64,000 bases of DNA, taken from Neobacillus sp. CF12 (GTDB lineage: Bacteria > Bacillota > Bacilli > Bacillales > Cytobacillaceae). This document shows positions 25,570-35,846 of this stretch, in pieces. The DNA is taken from NCBI RefSeq assembly GCF_030348765.1, contig NZ_JAUCEU010000007.1, forward strand, positions 5,305,501-5,369,500, given 5' to 3'. Under the pieces are notes generated by a model. The model was given only the letters and a program-made list of their open reading frames with translations. It was not told the origin of the DNA and did no database searches. Positions within the stretch are counted from its first letter, which is position 1; every line of letters begins with the position of its first letter. The position numbers and the translations under genes were made by a program.

Positions 25570-27118
25570 AGATTGGAATTAAGTTCCGTATAATCGGTAT
25601 TCTTTTGAGCTCTTCTTTTTTAATTAAGCCGGCAAGTATGATTAAGAAAATATAAACGATGGACATTCCTGACGCTGCGGACAATACTCTTATCGCTAAA
25701 TGTTCCGCGAGAAGAATGTGCGCAAATAACCAATAGCCTATCCAGGCTGAGATTCCCATAATAATGGCTCCTTTTAGGTAATCACGAACATGTAAACTAA
25801 AAGAAATTTTCTTTAGCACAGTAGCAAAATGGAGAACTGTAACTAAGACAAAACCTACGATTATCCCTAATGCAACTCCTGTTATCCCGAAGGAGGGCTG
25901 CGAAGCAAGCAGGAAGATAACAGCCGTTTTAATAATCGCGCCAATTAAACTATTGATCATTGCTGCCCTAGCTAGGTTGAGTGCCTGCAGCACTGCCTGA
26001 AGCGGCCCTTGATAATAATAAAATAAAAAGAAGGGTGCCATGATTCGGATGAAGTAAGATCCTTTTGTTGAGCCATACATGAGCTCCATCAGTGGATCCG
26101 CTAAGACGTAAAGGACAATAACCGACAACCCACCGGTTAAAAAGGCAAAGCGTAATGCTTGCTGCAGCCGATGTTCAATCAATTGAGGATTATTTTTTGA
26201 GTTGGCTTCACTTATGGCAGGGACAAGTGATGTTGCTAATGAGTAAGTTACAAACGATGGGAGCATTAATAAAGGCATCGCAAACCCAGTTAGTGACCCG
26301 TACTGTTTAGTCGCTTCAATCGCTGCCACACCAGCAATGGCTAAACTATGGGCAACAACAATGGGTTCAAAAAACCAAGCAACAGACCCAATCATTCGGC
26401 TTCCCATTGTTGGCAAGGCAATTTCCATTAAGTCTTTAAATGTTTTCTTTCCTGAGTGCACAAATTGAAAGAAATTCTTTCTCAATTTAAATCGCTTTTT
26501 TAATTTAAAGGCAGTCATTAAATAAACTAAAGATACAACTTCACCAATGATCGCGGCCACCATTGCTGCAGCCGCAGCATATTCGATTCCATAAGGTAGA
26601 AACGCTTTGGTCATGACAGCGATTAAGGTAATTCTCACGAGTTGTTCTAAAATCTGCGAAATAGCAGAAGGGCGCATATTTTGTCTGCCCTGAAAATAGC
26701 CCCTCAAAACGGAAGAAACCGCGATAACAGGGACTACAGGTGCAATTGCGATTAAAGGATAATACGTTCTCGGATCGGTAAATAGCGTGGTGGAGAGAAT
26801 TGGCGCTAATAAAATTAAGGCCGGAGTAAAAATAAGCGATAGCGAGATCGTTATTGCCAGTGAAACAACGAGAATCTTTTTTATTTCCTGATGATTTCCT
26901 TTTGCCTCGGCCTCGGCAATATTTTTTGAAATGGCGACAGGTAGTCCCATTTGTGTTAAGGTCACAACAAGGATAAAAGTGGGAAAAGCCATCATATATA
27001 GGCCAACCCCTTCTTCACCAATACTTCGTGCTATGACAATTCTGTTAATAAATCCAAGTACCCTCGTTATTAATCCTGCAAATAATAGGATAAAGGTCCC
27101 TTTTAAAAACTTCGACAT
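25568..27118 (-). CDS. spoVB: Stage V sporulation protein B (MOP/polysaccharide transporter family)
   Basis: I placed the start at the ATG whose last base is 27118 (MSKFLKGTFILLFAGLITR), which follows AAGGTGG; the longer frame adds 26 unlikely residues. The 516-residue product has about 14 hydrophobic helices and the MATE/MOP flippase start LLFAGLITRVLGFINRIVIAR. SpoVB is required for spore cortex synthesis and is thought to move lipid-linked precursor. Upstream on the minus strand, GCATATA and an A/T-rich ATATGAAT could be a sigma-E promoter; this is weak. Confidence 0.95.
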   Translation of the reverse strand: MSKFLKGTFILLFAGLITRVLGFINRIVIARSIGEEGVGLYMMAFPTFILVVTLTQMGLPVAISKNIAEAEAKGNHQEIKKILVVSLAITISLSLIFTPALILLAPILSTTLFTDPRTYYPLIAIAPVVPVIAVSSVLRGYFQGRQNMRPSAISQILEQLVRITLIAVMTKAFLPYGIEYAAAAAMVAAIIGEVVSLVYLMTAFKLKKRFKLRKNFFQFVHSGKKTFKDLMEIALPTMGSRMIGSVAWFFEPIVVAHSLAIAGVAAIEATKQYGSLTGFAMPLLMLPSFVTYSLATSLVPAISEANSKNNPQLIEHRLQQALRFAFLTGGLSVIVLYVLADPLMELMYGSTKGSYFIRIMAPFFLFYYYQGPLQAVLQALNLARAAMINSLIGAIIKTAVIFLLASQPSFGITGVALGIIVGFVLVTVLHFATVLKKISFSLHVRDYLKGAIIMGISAWIGYWLFAHILLAEHLAIRVLSAASGMSIVYIFLIILAGLIKKEELKRIPIIRNLIPI

Positions 27119-27255
27119 ACTACTTCCCACCTTCTCAAAAAAGAAGAATTCATATACAATTAATCTATATGCATAAGGGTGGACAAAGCATGACAAGGTG
27201 TTTTTATTTTAGAGATAATAGATAGGGACTTAAATGTCCTCAGGAGGCAACATCA

Positions 27256-27552
27256 ATGGAGAAAAGCCACGCATACAATCATTTTCACACTCAGGTAAAA
27301 CCTGCTTTAGTAAGCAAGCTGGAAGAATTTCGCCTGCTAGGTTATAACGAAGTTTCAGAAAGTGGACTTTGGGATTTTCTCACCAAAAAAAAATGGAAGA
27401 AGGTTAAGCCTGAAATCAGACTTTATGAAATCATAGACGATATTCTATCTGTTAAAGTAAGTGATTACATAAGCTTTACCACGATTGAAATGTATAAAAA
27501 CAATGACTTTAATCTAAATGATGAAGACGAATGGAAAGATTTATTAAAATAG
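27256..27552 (+). CDS. comN: Post-transcriptional regulator ComN
   Basis: The small 98-residue product has the Post_transc_reg pattern: VKPALVSKLEEFRLLGY, LWDFLTKKKWKK and DILSVKVSDYISFTTIEM. In B. subtilis, ComN (YrzD) promotes comE mRNA accumulation and localises to division sites and poles. The location between spoVB and secDF is conserved. CAGGAGG precedes ATG 27256. Confidence 0.88.
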   Translation: MEKSHAYNHFHTQVKPALVSKLEEFRLLGYNEVSESGLWDFLTKKKWKKVKPEIRLYEIIDDILSVKVSDYISFTTIEMYKNNDFNLNDEDEWKDLLK

Positions 27553-27568
27553 ACATCTCTAGTTTAAA

Positions 27569-27597
27569 TTGACAGTATTTATAAACTATTTCATAAT
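27569..27597 (+). promoter_or_regulatory. Sigma-A promoter of secDF
   Basis: A perfect TTGACA (27569-27574) is followed after exactly 17 bases by CATAAT (27592-27597), 77 bases before the secDF start. Confidence 0.7.
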
Positions 27598-27673
27598 GAA
27601 AGCAATGATTTTTTTATACAAGGCTTCACGTTGCAGTGCTTTGCTTTAAGCCCCAAAGGAGGAACAATACATA

Positions 27674-29938
27674 ATGGTTAAACGCAGTAGAATTATCGCT
27701 TTCCTACTAGTAGTTTTACTGATAGGAAGCACAATGGGGGTTACCTCAACAGGTATATTAAAAGACATAAAGCTAGGTTTGGATCTACAAGGCGGATTTG
27801 AGGTTTTGTATGAGGTTACACCAGCAAAAAAAGGTCAGGAAATTAACAAAGAGGTTATGGCCAGCACCGCGGAAGCACTAGATAAGCGGATTAATGTTCT
27901 AGGGGTTAGCGAACCGAATATTCAAATCGAAGGTGAAAATCGGATTCGTGTCCAGCTCGCTGGAGTAACGGATCAAAATGAGGCGCGTGAGATTTTATCT
28001 ACTCAAGCGAACCTTACTTTCCGCGACGCTAATGACCGCGTCATGATGGACGGAGCCGATATAGCGGAAAATGGCGCAAGCCAAACGTTTGATGAAAATG
28101 GAGCACCGAGTGTTTCATTGAAACTAAAAAGTGCCGAGAAATTCAAAAAAGTTACAGAAGAAATTGTCAATATGGCACCGAATAATTATTTAGTAATTTG
28201 GCTTGATTTTGAGGAAGGAAAAGATTCCTTCAAAACGGAAATTACAAAAGAAGATCCGAAATTTTTATCAGCACCAACCGTAAGAGAAATCTTTAATCAA
28301 AATACAGTTTCCATCGTGGGGAGCTTTACAGCAGAGGAAGCCCAAGAACTCGCTTCACTCTTAAATGCGGGAGCACTTCCTGTCAAACTTACTGAAGTTT
28401 ATTCTACTTCAGTTGGAGCTAAATTTGGGGAACAGGCATTGAATGAAACTGTCTTTGCCGGCATCATCGGGATTGCAATCATTTATTTATTCATGCTTGT
28501 ATATTATCGTTTCCCAGGATTCATTGCTGTAGTGACCTTATCCATTTATATCTACCTTGTTCTACTCGTTTTTGATTGGATGAATGCTGTATTAACTCTT
28601 CCAGGGATAGCAGCCCTCATACTAGGGGTTGGTATGGCAGTTGATGCAAACATTATTACCTACGAACGAATTAGGGAAGAAATAAAGGTTGGTAAGTCAA
28701 TAAAATCAGCTTTCCAAGCTGGCAGTAAAAGTTCATTTTCATCTATCATTGACGCAAATCTAACAACCATCTTAACAGCCGCTGTACTATTCTTCTATGG
28801 GACAAGTTCTGTTAAAGGGTTTGCAACAACATTAATTGTCAGTATTCTAATGAGCTTTGTTACAGCCGTGTTCGGTTCTCGTATTTTCTTAGGAATGTGG
28901 GTAAACAGCGGATTCCTAAACAAGAAGCCAGGCTGGTTTGCTGTCAAGAAGGCAGATATCAAGGATATTGCCGAGAATTATGACACATTAGATCTTCCAA
29001 CCAGATGGGATAGATTTGATTTTGTAAAGGTTAGAAAACTATTCTTCATACTTTCAGGTGCATTCCTTGCTGTTGGCTTGGTGATACTCCTCATTTTCCG
29101 TTTGAATCTTTCCATTGATTTTTCAAGTGGGACACGGATTGAAGTGTTATCGGAGAAACCATTAACAACAGAACAAGTTAAAGATGCCTTGGAAAAATTC
29201 GATATTAAAACAGATGATATCCTGATTTCAGGCGAAAACAAGGATATTGCTTCTGCTCGATTAAAAGGAGTTTTATCGAAAGATGAAATTTCTGAATTAA
29301 AAACAGAACTTACTAAAGAATTTGGTGCGGAGCCAAATGTTAGTACAGTATCTCCAACAGTTGGGAAGGAAATTGCCAAGAATGCAGTAATTGCCCTAAT
29401 TATTGCCTCGATAGGGATCATTATCTATGTGACCGTACGATTTGAAATGGCAATGGCAATCGCAGCAATAGTTTCCTTACTACATGACGCATTCTTTATG
29501 ATTGTGTTCTTCAGTATTACCAGACTTGAAGTGGACCTTACGTTTATTGCGGCAGTGTTGACCATTGTGGGTTATTCCATCAATGACACGATTGTTACCT
29601 TTGACCGGATGCGTGAGAATTTAATAAAGAAAAAGCGTCTCAAAACCTTCGAGGATATTGCAGAGGTAGTAAATGTAAGTTTACGTCAAACATTAACACG
29701 TTCATTTAATACTGTTTTAACAGTTACATTTACCATTATTGCATTAATGATTTTCGGAAGTGAATCCATCCGCAACTTCTCTATTGCGATGTTTGTAGGA
29801 TTAATTTCTGGTGTCTATTCATCTGTCTTCATCGCTACCAATCTTTGGGTTGTTTTAAAAGCAAAAGAACTGAAGAAGAAAGGTACCATCAAGACAGTAA
29901 AAGAAAAGAAAAGTTATTCAGATGAACCACAAGTGTAA
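27674..29938 (+). CDS. secDF: Fused protein translocase subunit SecDF
   Basis: The 754-residue protein joins SecD and SecF, as in Bacillus. The SecD half shows LGLDLQGGFEVLYEV, the P1 ectodomain, and helices beginning FAGIIGIAIIYLFMLVYY with GVGMAVDANIITYERIREE. The SecF half begins near residue 450, with NLSIDFSSGTRIEV, VGYSINDTIVTFDRMREN and the final membrane helices. About 12 helices in total. SecDF uses the proton gradient to pull exported proteins. A GC-rich terminator follows. Confidence 0.98.
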   Translation: MVKRSRIIAFLLVVLLIGSTMGVTSTGILKDIKLGLDLQGGFEVLYEVTPAKKGQEINKEVMASTAEALDKRINVLGVSEPNIQIEGENRIRVQLAGVTDQNEAREILSTQANLTFRDANDRVMMDGADIAENGASQTFDENGAPSVSLKLKSAEKFKKVTEEIVNMAPNNYLVIWLDFEEGKDSFKTEITKEDPKFLSAPTVREIFNQNTVSIVGSFTAEEAQELASLLNAGALPVKLTEVYSTSVGAKFGEQALNETVFAGIIGIAIIYLFMLVYYRFPGFIAVVTLSIYIYLVLLVFDWMNAVLTLPGIAALILGVGMAVDANIITYERIREEIKVGKSIKSAFQAGSKSSFSSIIDANLTTILTAAVLFFYGTSSVKGFATTLIVSILMSFVTAVFGSRIFLGMWVNSGFLNKKPGWFAVKKADIKDIAENYDTLDLPTRWDRFDFVKVRKLFFILSGAFLAVGLVILLIFRLNLSIDFSSGTRIEVLSEKPLTTEQVKDALEKFDIKTDDILISGENKDIASARLKGVLSKDEISELKTELTKEFGAEPNVSTVSPTVGKEIAKNAVIALIIASIGIIIYVTVRFEMAMAIAAIVSLLHDAFFMIVFFSITRLEVDLTFIAAVLTIVGYSINDTIVTFDRMRENLIKKKRLKTFEDIAEVVNVSLRQTLTRSFNTVLTVTFTIIALMIFGSESIRNFSIAMFVGLISGVYSSVFIATNLWVVLKAKELKKKGTIKTVKEKKSYSDEPQV

Positions 29939-29943
29939 GTTTA

Positions 29944-29976
29944 ATGAAAACCGCGGCTGCGGTTTTCTTTTTTATT
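29944..29976 (+). terminator. Terminator after secDF
   Basis: GAAAACCGC and GCGGTTTTC pair around GGCT, followed by a TTTTTT run. Confidence 0.88.
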
Positions 29977-29979
29977 TGA

Positions 29980-30008
29980 TTGAACTACGAATCTTGCTCC
30001 TGTATAAT
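29980..30008 (+). promoter_or_regulatory. Sigma-A promoter of recJ-apt
   Basis: TTGAAC (29980-29985), 17-base spacer, TATAAT (30003-30008) with an upstream TG. It is 24 bases before the recJ start. Confidence 0.7.
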
Positions 30009-30031
30009 AGTAAGGTCTGAGGGGTGAACGC

Positions 30032-32386
30032 ATGTTAAAGTCAAAAACTAGATGGATTGTTCGTGAATCTGATCAACAACTAGTAAAAACTCTCGAAAAT
30101 GAATTGAAAATAACACCACTTGTTGCGTCGCTGCTTATCAACCGCGGATTAGATACCGTTGATTCTGCACGGTATTTTTTATTTGGAAATGAGCAATTCC
30201 ATGATCCCTATTTATTAAAAGGCATGGATTTAGCAGTATCTAGAATTCGAGAAGCGATAGAAAAACAAGAAGCTATTTTAATATATGGAGATTATGATGC
30301 GGATGGAGTAAGCAGTACAACCGTATTAATGGTTACCCTTAAAGAATTAGGAGCCAATGTCCAATTTTATATTCCTAACCGTTTTACGGAAGGCTATGGT
30401 CCAAATGAAAATGCCTTTCGTCAAGCCGCTGAATCTGGATTTAAGTTAATTATTACTGTAGATACAGGTATATCTGCGATTCACGAAGCAGCAATTGCAA
30501 AGGAGATCGGTCTCGACTTAATCATCACAGATCACCACGAGCCAGGTCCTGTTTTACCAGAAGCACTTGCCATTATTCATCCTAAACTACCAGATAGTAT
30601 CTACCCTTTTCGTGAACTTGCTGGTGTAGGGGTGGCATTTAAATTAGCTCATGCTCTTTACGGAGAACTACCAGAGCACTTATTGGAAATTGCTGTTATT
30701 GGAACGATCGCTGATTTAGTTTCATTAAAAGATGAAAACCGCCTGATTGCAAAAAAAGGGTTGGAAAAGCTTAAAGTCACAACAAACAAAGGTCTAAAGG
30801 CGATATTAAAAGTAGCAGGAGTAGACCAGCAGAATATTAACGAAGAAACAATTGGGTTTACACTAGCACCAAGAATCAATGCTGTAGGAAGATTAGAAAG
30901 TGCAGACATGGCTGTTGAACTTTTGCTTACAGGCGACCCATTAGAAGCTCAAAGTTTGGCACAGGAAATGGACGAATTAAACAAGACTAGGCAGTCAATT
31001 GTCAATTCGATTACCCTTGAAGCGATTGAAGAGGTTGAAAAAAATTATCCGATAGATACGAATTCAGTACTTGTCATTGGTAAAGAAGGCTGGAATGCCG
31101 GTGTCATTGGCATCGTTGCTTCTAGATTAGTTGAAAAGTTCTACCGACCGACCATCGTCTTAAGCTTTGACCAAGAGAAAGGTTTGGCAAAGGGATCTGC
31201 TCGAAGTATTGCAGGTTTTGACTTATTTAAAAACTTATCGGAATGCCGTGAAATTCTTCCTCACTTTGGTGGTCATCCCATGGCAGCCGGAATGACATTA
31301 AAGTTAGAAGATGTTTCAGACTTACGTCAGAGATTAAATAACCTTGCAAATGAACAATTAACAAAAGATGACTTTGTTCCAATTACCTTATTGGATCATC
31401 AAATAAATGTTGATGAGATCAATTTATCTTCACTAGATGAATTAAATCTACTTGCTCCATTTGGAATGGACAACCCTAAGCCAAAGGTTTTAATTCGTGA
31501 TGTCCAAATATCCACGATGAGAAAGATTGGTTCAGAACAAAATCACTTAAAGGTGATGGTGAATGATAACGGTACGAATTTAGATGGAATTGGGTTTGGC
31601 CTTGGCCAGTTAGTCGACCATATTTCACCAGCATCAAAAATTTCGATAATTGGTGAATTAGCCATCAATGAGTGGAATAATATCCGTAAACCACAAATTT
31701 TCATACAGGATGTTTCGGTTGAATCATGGCAATTATTTGATCATCGTGGTGTAAAACGTATTCACTCATTGGTCAATACAATCCCCAATGAAAATCGAAA
31801 TTATATTATTTTTAACAAAGAACAGTTGGATAAAATAGATCCTGCGCTTAAGAGTGAGGTAATACTCATCCAGGATGAAGCCCAAGCAAGGGCATTCAGT
31901 TCTCATCAAGCCAATGTAGTTCTCGTTGACCTTCCGCCATCAAAGGAAATCCTTTGTCATTTATTTAATGGAGAAAAGCCTGCTCGAATCTATGCGTACT
32001 TTCATAAAGAATCAAGTGATTTCTTTAGTACAATCCCAACGAGGGACCATTTTAAATGGTTTTATGCTTTCTTATTAAAAAAAGGACCAATTGATTTAGG
32101 TCGTCATGGGGATGAAATTGCAAAGCATCGCGGCTGGTCGACTGAAACGGTTACCTTTATGTCAAAGGTGTTTTCTGAACTAGATTTTGTTACAATAAAC
32201 AATGGCTTTATTACTTTGAATAAACAATCACAAAAGCGTGACCTAACTGACTCGATTACCTATCAAACGAAACAATCTCAATATGCACTTGAAAGAGATT
32301 TACTATATTCATCCTTTCAACAATTAAAGAGTTGGTTTGACGAGGTTATGGACGAATCAGTTAAAATTGAGGAGGCAATTAAGTAA
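30032..32386 (+). CDS. recJ: Single-stranded-DNA-specific exonuclease RecJ
   Basis: RecJ degrades single-stranded DNA 5' to 3' in recombination and mismatch repair. The 784-residue product has the DHH-family motifs [28 protein letters not shown], and a DHHA1 domain with [14 protein letters not shown] and [12 protein letters not shown]. An OB-fold region and the Bacillus-type C-terminal extension follow. Its stop TAA overlaps the ATG of apt by one base. Confidence 0.97.
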   Translation: MLKSKTRWIVRESDQQLVKTLENELKITPLVASLLINRGLDTVDSARYFLFGNEQFHDPYLLKGMDLAVSRIREAIEKQEAILIYGDYDADGVSSTTVLMVTLKELGANVQFYIPNRFTEGYGPNENAFRQAAESGFKLIITVDTGISAIHEAAIAKEIGLDLIITDHHEPGPVLPEALAIIHPKLPDSIYPFRELAGVGVAFKLAHALYGELPEHLLEIAVIGTIADLVSLKDENRLIAKKGLEKLKVTTNKGLKAILKVAGVDQQNINEETIGFTLAPRINAVGRLESADMAVELLLTGDPLEAQSLAQEMDELNKTRQSIVNSITLEAIEEVEKNYPIDTNSVLVIGKEGWNAGVIGIVASRLVEKFYRPTIVLSFDQEKGLAKGSARSIAGFDLFKNLSECREILPHFGGHPMAAGMTLKLEDVSDLRQRLNNLANEQLTKDDFVPITLLDHQINVDEINLSSLDELNLLAPFGMDNPKPKVLIRDVQISTMRKIGSEQNHLKVMVNDNGTNLDGIGFGLGQLVDHISPASKISIIGELAINEWNNIRKPQIFIQDVSVESWQLFDHRGVKRIHSLVNTIPNENRNYIIFNKEQLDKIDPALKSEVILIQDEAQARAFSSHQANVVLVDLPPSKEILCHLFNGEKPARIYAYFHKESSDFFSTIPTRDHFKWFYAFLLKKGPIDLGRHGDEIAKHRGWSTETVTFMSKVFSELDFVTINNGFITLNKQSQKRDLTDSITYQTKQSQYALERDLLYSSFQQLKSWFDEVMDESVKIEEAIK

Positions 32387-32898
32387 TGGACTTAAAGCAA
32401 TTTATCGCAATCGTACCGGATTACCCAAAACCAGGAATCACATTTAAGGATATTACTCCATTAATGAATGATGGAGAAGCATATAAGTATGCAACAGATC
32501 AAATTGTTTCTTATGCGAAAGACAAACAAATCGATTTAATCGTTGGTCCGGAGGCGAGAGGATTTATTATTGGCTGCCCTGTAGCCTATTCTCTTGGAAT
32601 TGGCTTTGCACCTGTTCGTAAGGAAGGAAAACTGCCGCGTGATACGGTTAAAGTAAGCTACGGATTGGAATATGGAAGTGATGTTTTAACCATTCATAAG
32701 GACGCAATCCAGCCTGGACAACGAGTTCTTATTACAGATGACCTTTTAGCAACTGGTGGAACGATTGAAGCAACTATTCAATTAGTTGAACAGTTGGGCG
32801 GTGTGGTTGCTGGAATTGCTTTTCTGATTGAATTAACCTACCTCGAAGGCCGTAAGAAGCTTGAAGGCTACGACATCATGACATTGATGAATTATTAA
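32386..32898 (+). CDS. apt: Adenine phosphoribosyltransferase
   Basis: Apt salvages adenine to AMP using PRPP. The 170-residue product has the family start [41 protein letters not shown], and the PRPP loop [13 protein letters not shown]. It is translationally coupled to recJ. The recJ-apt-rel order is conserved in Bacillus. Confidence 0.98.
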   Translation: MDLKQFIAIVPDYPKPGITFKDITPLMNDGEAYKYATDQIVSYAKDKQIDLIVGPEARGFIIGCPVAYSLGIGFAPVRKEGKLPRDTVKVSYGLEYGSDVLTIHKDAIQPGQRVLITDDLLATGGTIEATIQLVEQLGGVVAGIAFLIELTYLEGRKKLEGYDIMTLMNY

Positions 32899-32906
32899 AA
32901 GTAATG

Positions 32907-32940
32907 AGGGCACTCGTAACTGAGTGCTCTCTTGTTATAA
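32907..32940 (+). terminator. Terminator after apt
   Basis: GAGGGCACTC pairs with GAGTGCTCTC around GTAACT; the tail TTGTTAT is only moderately T-rich. No clear promoter for rel was identified in the remaining spacer to 33118. Confidence 0.7.
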
Positions 32941-33118
32941 GCAGAGAACTATTATTTTTATTATAATTCGACACTTTTTTCTTAAAATACAGTAAAATAA
33001 GTATCAATCCCTTTACATCGGAGCGTTTTTTTTCGATAATAGTAACATTCATGAGTAACTAGTTAAGATAGTGAAACATTTAATAATAAAAATATAAGAT
33101 GAAAAATAAGGTGATTTT

Positions 33119-35314
33119 ATGGCGAACGATCAAGTGCTAACCGCCGAACAAGTCATCGACAAGACGAGGGTCTATTTAAACGAGGAGCATTGTGAATTTG
33201 TAAAAAAAGCCTATGAATTCGCAAAACACTCTCATCGTGAACAATATAGAAAGTCCGGAGAGCCATACATTATCCATCCCATTCAGGTTGCTGGAATTCT
33301 AGCGGACTTAGAGATGGATCCTGCAACGGTTGCTGCTGGTTTTCTTCATGACGTTGTTGAAGACACAGATGTCACCTTAATGGACATCGAGACTGAATTT
33401 AATGACGAAGTGGCCATGCTTGTCGACGGGGTTACGAAATTAGGAAAAATAAAATATAAATCTCACGAAGAACAACAGGCAGAAAACCACAGAAAAATGT
33501 TTGTGGCAATGGCTCAGGATATCCGCGTTATTTTGATTAAACTTGCTGATCGTTTGCATAATATGAGGACACTTAAGCACCTTCCTGTTGAGAAGCAGCG
33601 GCGGATTTCTAATGAGACATTGGAAATTTTTGCACCTTTGGCCCATCGTTTAGGTATTTCTAAAATTAAGTGGGAACTGGAAGATACTGCATTAAGATAC
33701 TTAAATCCACAGCAATATTATCGTATTGTGAACCTGATGAAAAAGAAACGTGCAGAACGGGAGCAGTATTTGGTCGATGTAATGGACGAGGTTCGCAGCC
33801 GAATGAAAGAAGTCTCCATTAATGCGGAACTTTCCGGAAGGCCAAAACATATCTACAGCATTTACCGGAAAATGGTTCAGCAAAATAAACAATTCAGTGA
33901 AATATATGATTTACTCGCCGTTCGAATTGTCGTGAATAGTATCAAGGATTGCTATGCTGTGTTAGGTATCATTCATACGTGCTGGAAGCCTATGCCTGGG
34001 CGTTTTAAGGACTATATTGCAATGCCGAAGCCAAATATGTATCAATCTCTTCATACGACTGTCATTGGGCCAAAAGGTGACCCATTAGAGGTTCAAATTC
34101 GAACATCTGAAATGCACCGTATTGCAGAATTTGGTATCGCGGCACACTGGGCGTACAAAGAAGGGAAAGCACTTAGTGATACAACTTCATACGAGCAAAA
34201 ACTAACATGGTTTAGAGAAATCCTTGAATTCCAAAACGATACTGCCAATGCGGAAGAGTTTATGGAGTCACTAAAGATTGATCTATTCTCTGATATGGTT
34301 TTTGTTTTTACTCCAAAAGGAGATGTAATTGAATTACCGTCTGGTTCCGTTCCGATTGATTTTGCCTATCGAATTCACTCAGAAATCGGTAATAAAACGA
34401 TTGGGGCCAAAGTGAACGGGAAAATGGTAACCTTGGACTATAGGCTTAAGACAGGTGACATTATCGAAATTCTAACATCTAAGCATTCTTATGGACCTAG
34501 TCAGGATTGGTTAAAGCTTGCGCAAACCTCTCAAGCTAAGAATAAGATTCGTGCATTCTTTAAGAAGCAGCGCCGAGATGAAAATGTCGATAAAGGAAAA
34601 GAGCTTGTAGAAAAAGAAATTCGTTCGATGGAATTTGATTTAAAAGAGATTTTAACGGCTGATAATTTGAAAAAGGTAGCTGAAAAATTTAATTTTGCCA
34701 ATGAAGACGATATGTATGCAGCAGTTGGCTATAATGGTGTAACCGCACTTCAGGTAGCCAATCGTCTAACGGAAAAATGGCGAAAAAAGCGAGATCAGGA
34801 GCAATCTGCAACGATCACGAATGCGATTTCAGATATGAAATCTTTTCCTTCTACAAAAAAGAGGGAGTCTGGCGTACGAGTTGCTGGAATTGATAATTTA
34901 TTAATCCGCTTATCCAGATGCTGTAATCCTGTCCCAGGTGATGAAATTGTTGGATTTATCACGAAAGGCCGAGGTGTATCCGTGCATCGTGCGGATTGTA
35001 CAAATATTGACTCAAATGATGCGCAAACCAGGTTAATTCCTGTTGAATGGGAATCATCCTTAAATGATCGAAAAGAGTACAATGTTGACATTGAAATCAG
35101 TGGTTATGACAGACGTGGATTATTGAATGAGGTCCTGCAGGCAGTTAATGAAACAAAAACAAATATCTCGGCGGTTTCTGGCCGATCTGATCGCAATAAG
35201 ATGGCGACAATCATTATGTCGATTGCGATTCACAATGTCAGCCATTTACAAAAAGTGGTTGAACGGATCAAGCAGATACCAGATATCTATTCGGTTCGCC
35301 GGATTATGAATTAG
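33119..35314 (+). CDS. relA: Bifunctional (p)ppGpp synthetase/hydrolase Rel
   Basis: The 731-residue product carries all domains of long RelA/SpoT homologs. The hydrolase HD domain has HPIQVAGIL and [10 protein letters not shown]; the synthetase has [23 protein letters not shown] domain ([20 protein letters not shown]), a zinc-finger region ([14 protein letters not shown]) and a C-terminal ACT domain follow. HD residues appear intact, so both synthesis and hydrolysis are expected. dtd follows 12 bases later, the conserved rel-dtd pair. Confidence 0.97.
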   Translation: MANDQVLTAEQVIDKTRVYLNEEHCEFVKKAYEFAKHSHREQYRKSGEPYIIHPIQVAGILADLEMDPATVAAGFLHDVVEDTDVTLMDIETEFNDEVAMLVDGVTKLGKIKYKSHEEQQAENHRKMFVAMAQDIRVILIKLADRLHNMRTLKHLPVEKQRRISNETLEIFAPLAHRLGISKIKWELEDTALRYLNPQQYYRIVNLMKKKRAEREQYLVDVMDEVRSRMKEVSINAELSGRPKHIYSIYRKMVQQNKQFSEIYDLLAVRIVVNSIKDCYAVLGIIHTCWKPMPGRFKDYIAMPKPNMYQSLHTTVIGPKGDPLEVQIRTSEMHRIAEFGIAAHWAYKEGKALSDTTSYEQKLTWFREILEFQNDTANAEEFMESLKIDLFSDMVFVFTPKGDVIELPSGSVPIDFAYRIHSEIGNKTIGAKVNGKMVTLDYRLKTGDIIEILTSKHSYGPSQDWLKLAQTSQAKNKIRAFFKKQRRDENVDKGKELVEKEIRSMEFDLKEILTADNLKKVAEKFNFANEDDMYAAVGYNGVTALQVANRLTEKWRKKRDQEQSATITNAISDMKSFPSTKKRESGVRVAGIDNLLIRLSRCCNPVPGDEIVGFITKGRGVSVHRADCTNIDSNDAQTRLIPVEWESSLNDRKEYNVDIEISGYDRRGLLNEVLQAVNETKTNISAVSGRSDRNKMATIIMSIAIHNVSHLQKVVERIKQIPDIYSVRRIMN

Positions 35315-35326
35315 GGAGTTACTAAA

Positions 35327-35770
35327 ATGCGAGTTGTTGTACAGCGCAGTAAGAATGCCAAAGTTACGGTAAATGGTGAAATAACGGGACAAATTTCTAA
35401 AGGCCTTGTTCTCCTTGTTGGTGTAACACATCAGGATAAAGAGGAAGACGCAGCCTTCTTAGCAGATAAAATTACAAACCTTCGGATATTTGAAGATGAT
35501 GCAGGAAAGATGAATTTATCTTTATTGGATGTTGGTGGTGAAATTCTTTCTGTATCTCAATTCACCTTGTATGGGGATTGCCGTAAAGGAAGAAGACCCA
35601 ATTTCATGGAAGCTGCTAGACCAGAACAGGCTAACCCGTTATATGAATATTTCAATGGCTTATTACGTGAAAAAGGTATCAAGGTGGAAACAGGTATCTT
35701 TGGTGCGATGATGGATGTGGAATTAATCAATGATGGTCCCGTTACACTAATTGTTGAGAGTAAGGGATAA
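35327..35770 (+). CDS. dtd: D-aminoacyl-tRNA deacylase
   Basis: Dtd hydrolyses D-amino acids mischarged on tRNA. The 147-residue product has both signatures, [17 protein letters not shown] and the [11 protein letters not shown] motif (N-x-G-P-V-T) that makes the trans-subunit active site. Length is normal. Confidence 0.98.
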   Translation: MRVVVQRSKNAKVTVNGEITGQISKGLVLLVGVTHQDKEEDAAFLADKITNLRIFEDDAGKMNLSLLDVGGEILSVSQFTLYGDCRKGRRPNFMEAARPEQANPLYEYFNGLLREKGIKVETGIFGAMMDVELINDGPVTLIVESKG

Positions 35771-35811
35771 AAAATGCTTGGCGCTTTATAAGCTGCCAAG
35801 CATTTTTTTTG
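35771..35811 (+). terminator. Terminator after dtd
   Basis: AAAATGCTTGGC and GCCAAGCATTTT pair, followed by a T-run. The short repeat copy B starts immediately after. Confidence 0.88.
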
Positions 35812-35846
35812 TCTAGCTACAGCGCCTAGGGGCTTACGCTTTTCTT
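35811..35846 (-). repeat. Short internally deleted copy B of the dispersed repeat
   Basis: GTCTAGCTACAGCGCCTAGG followed by GGCT matches the right end of the full copy (57250-57426, read on minus) at about 22 of 24 positions, then jumps to CGCTTTTCT, the opposite end. The middle ~140 bases are missing. It lies between the dtd terminator and the amidase stop codon. Confidence 0.65.
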
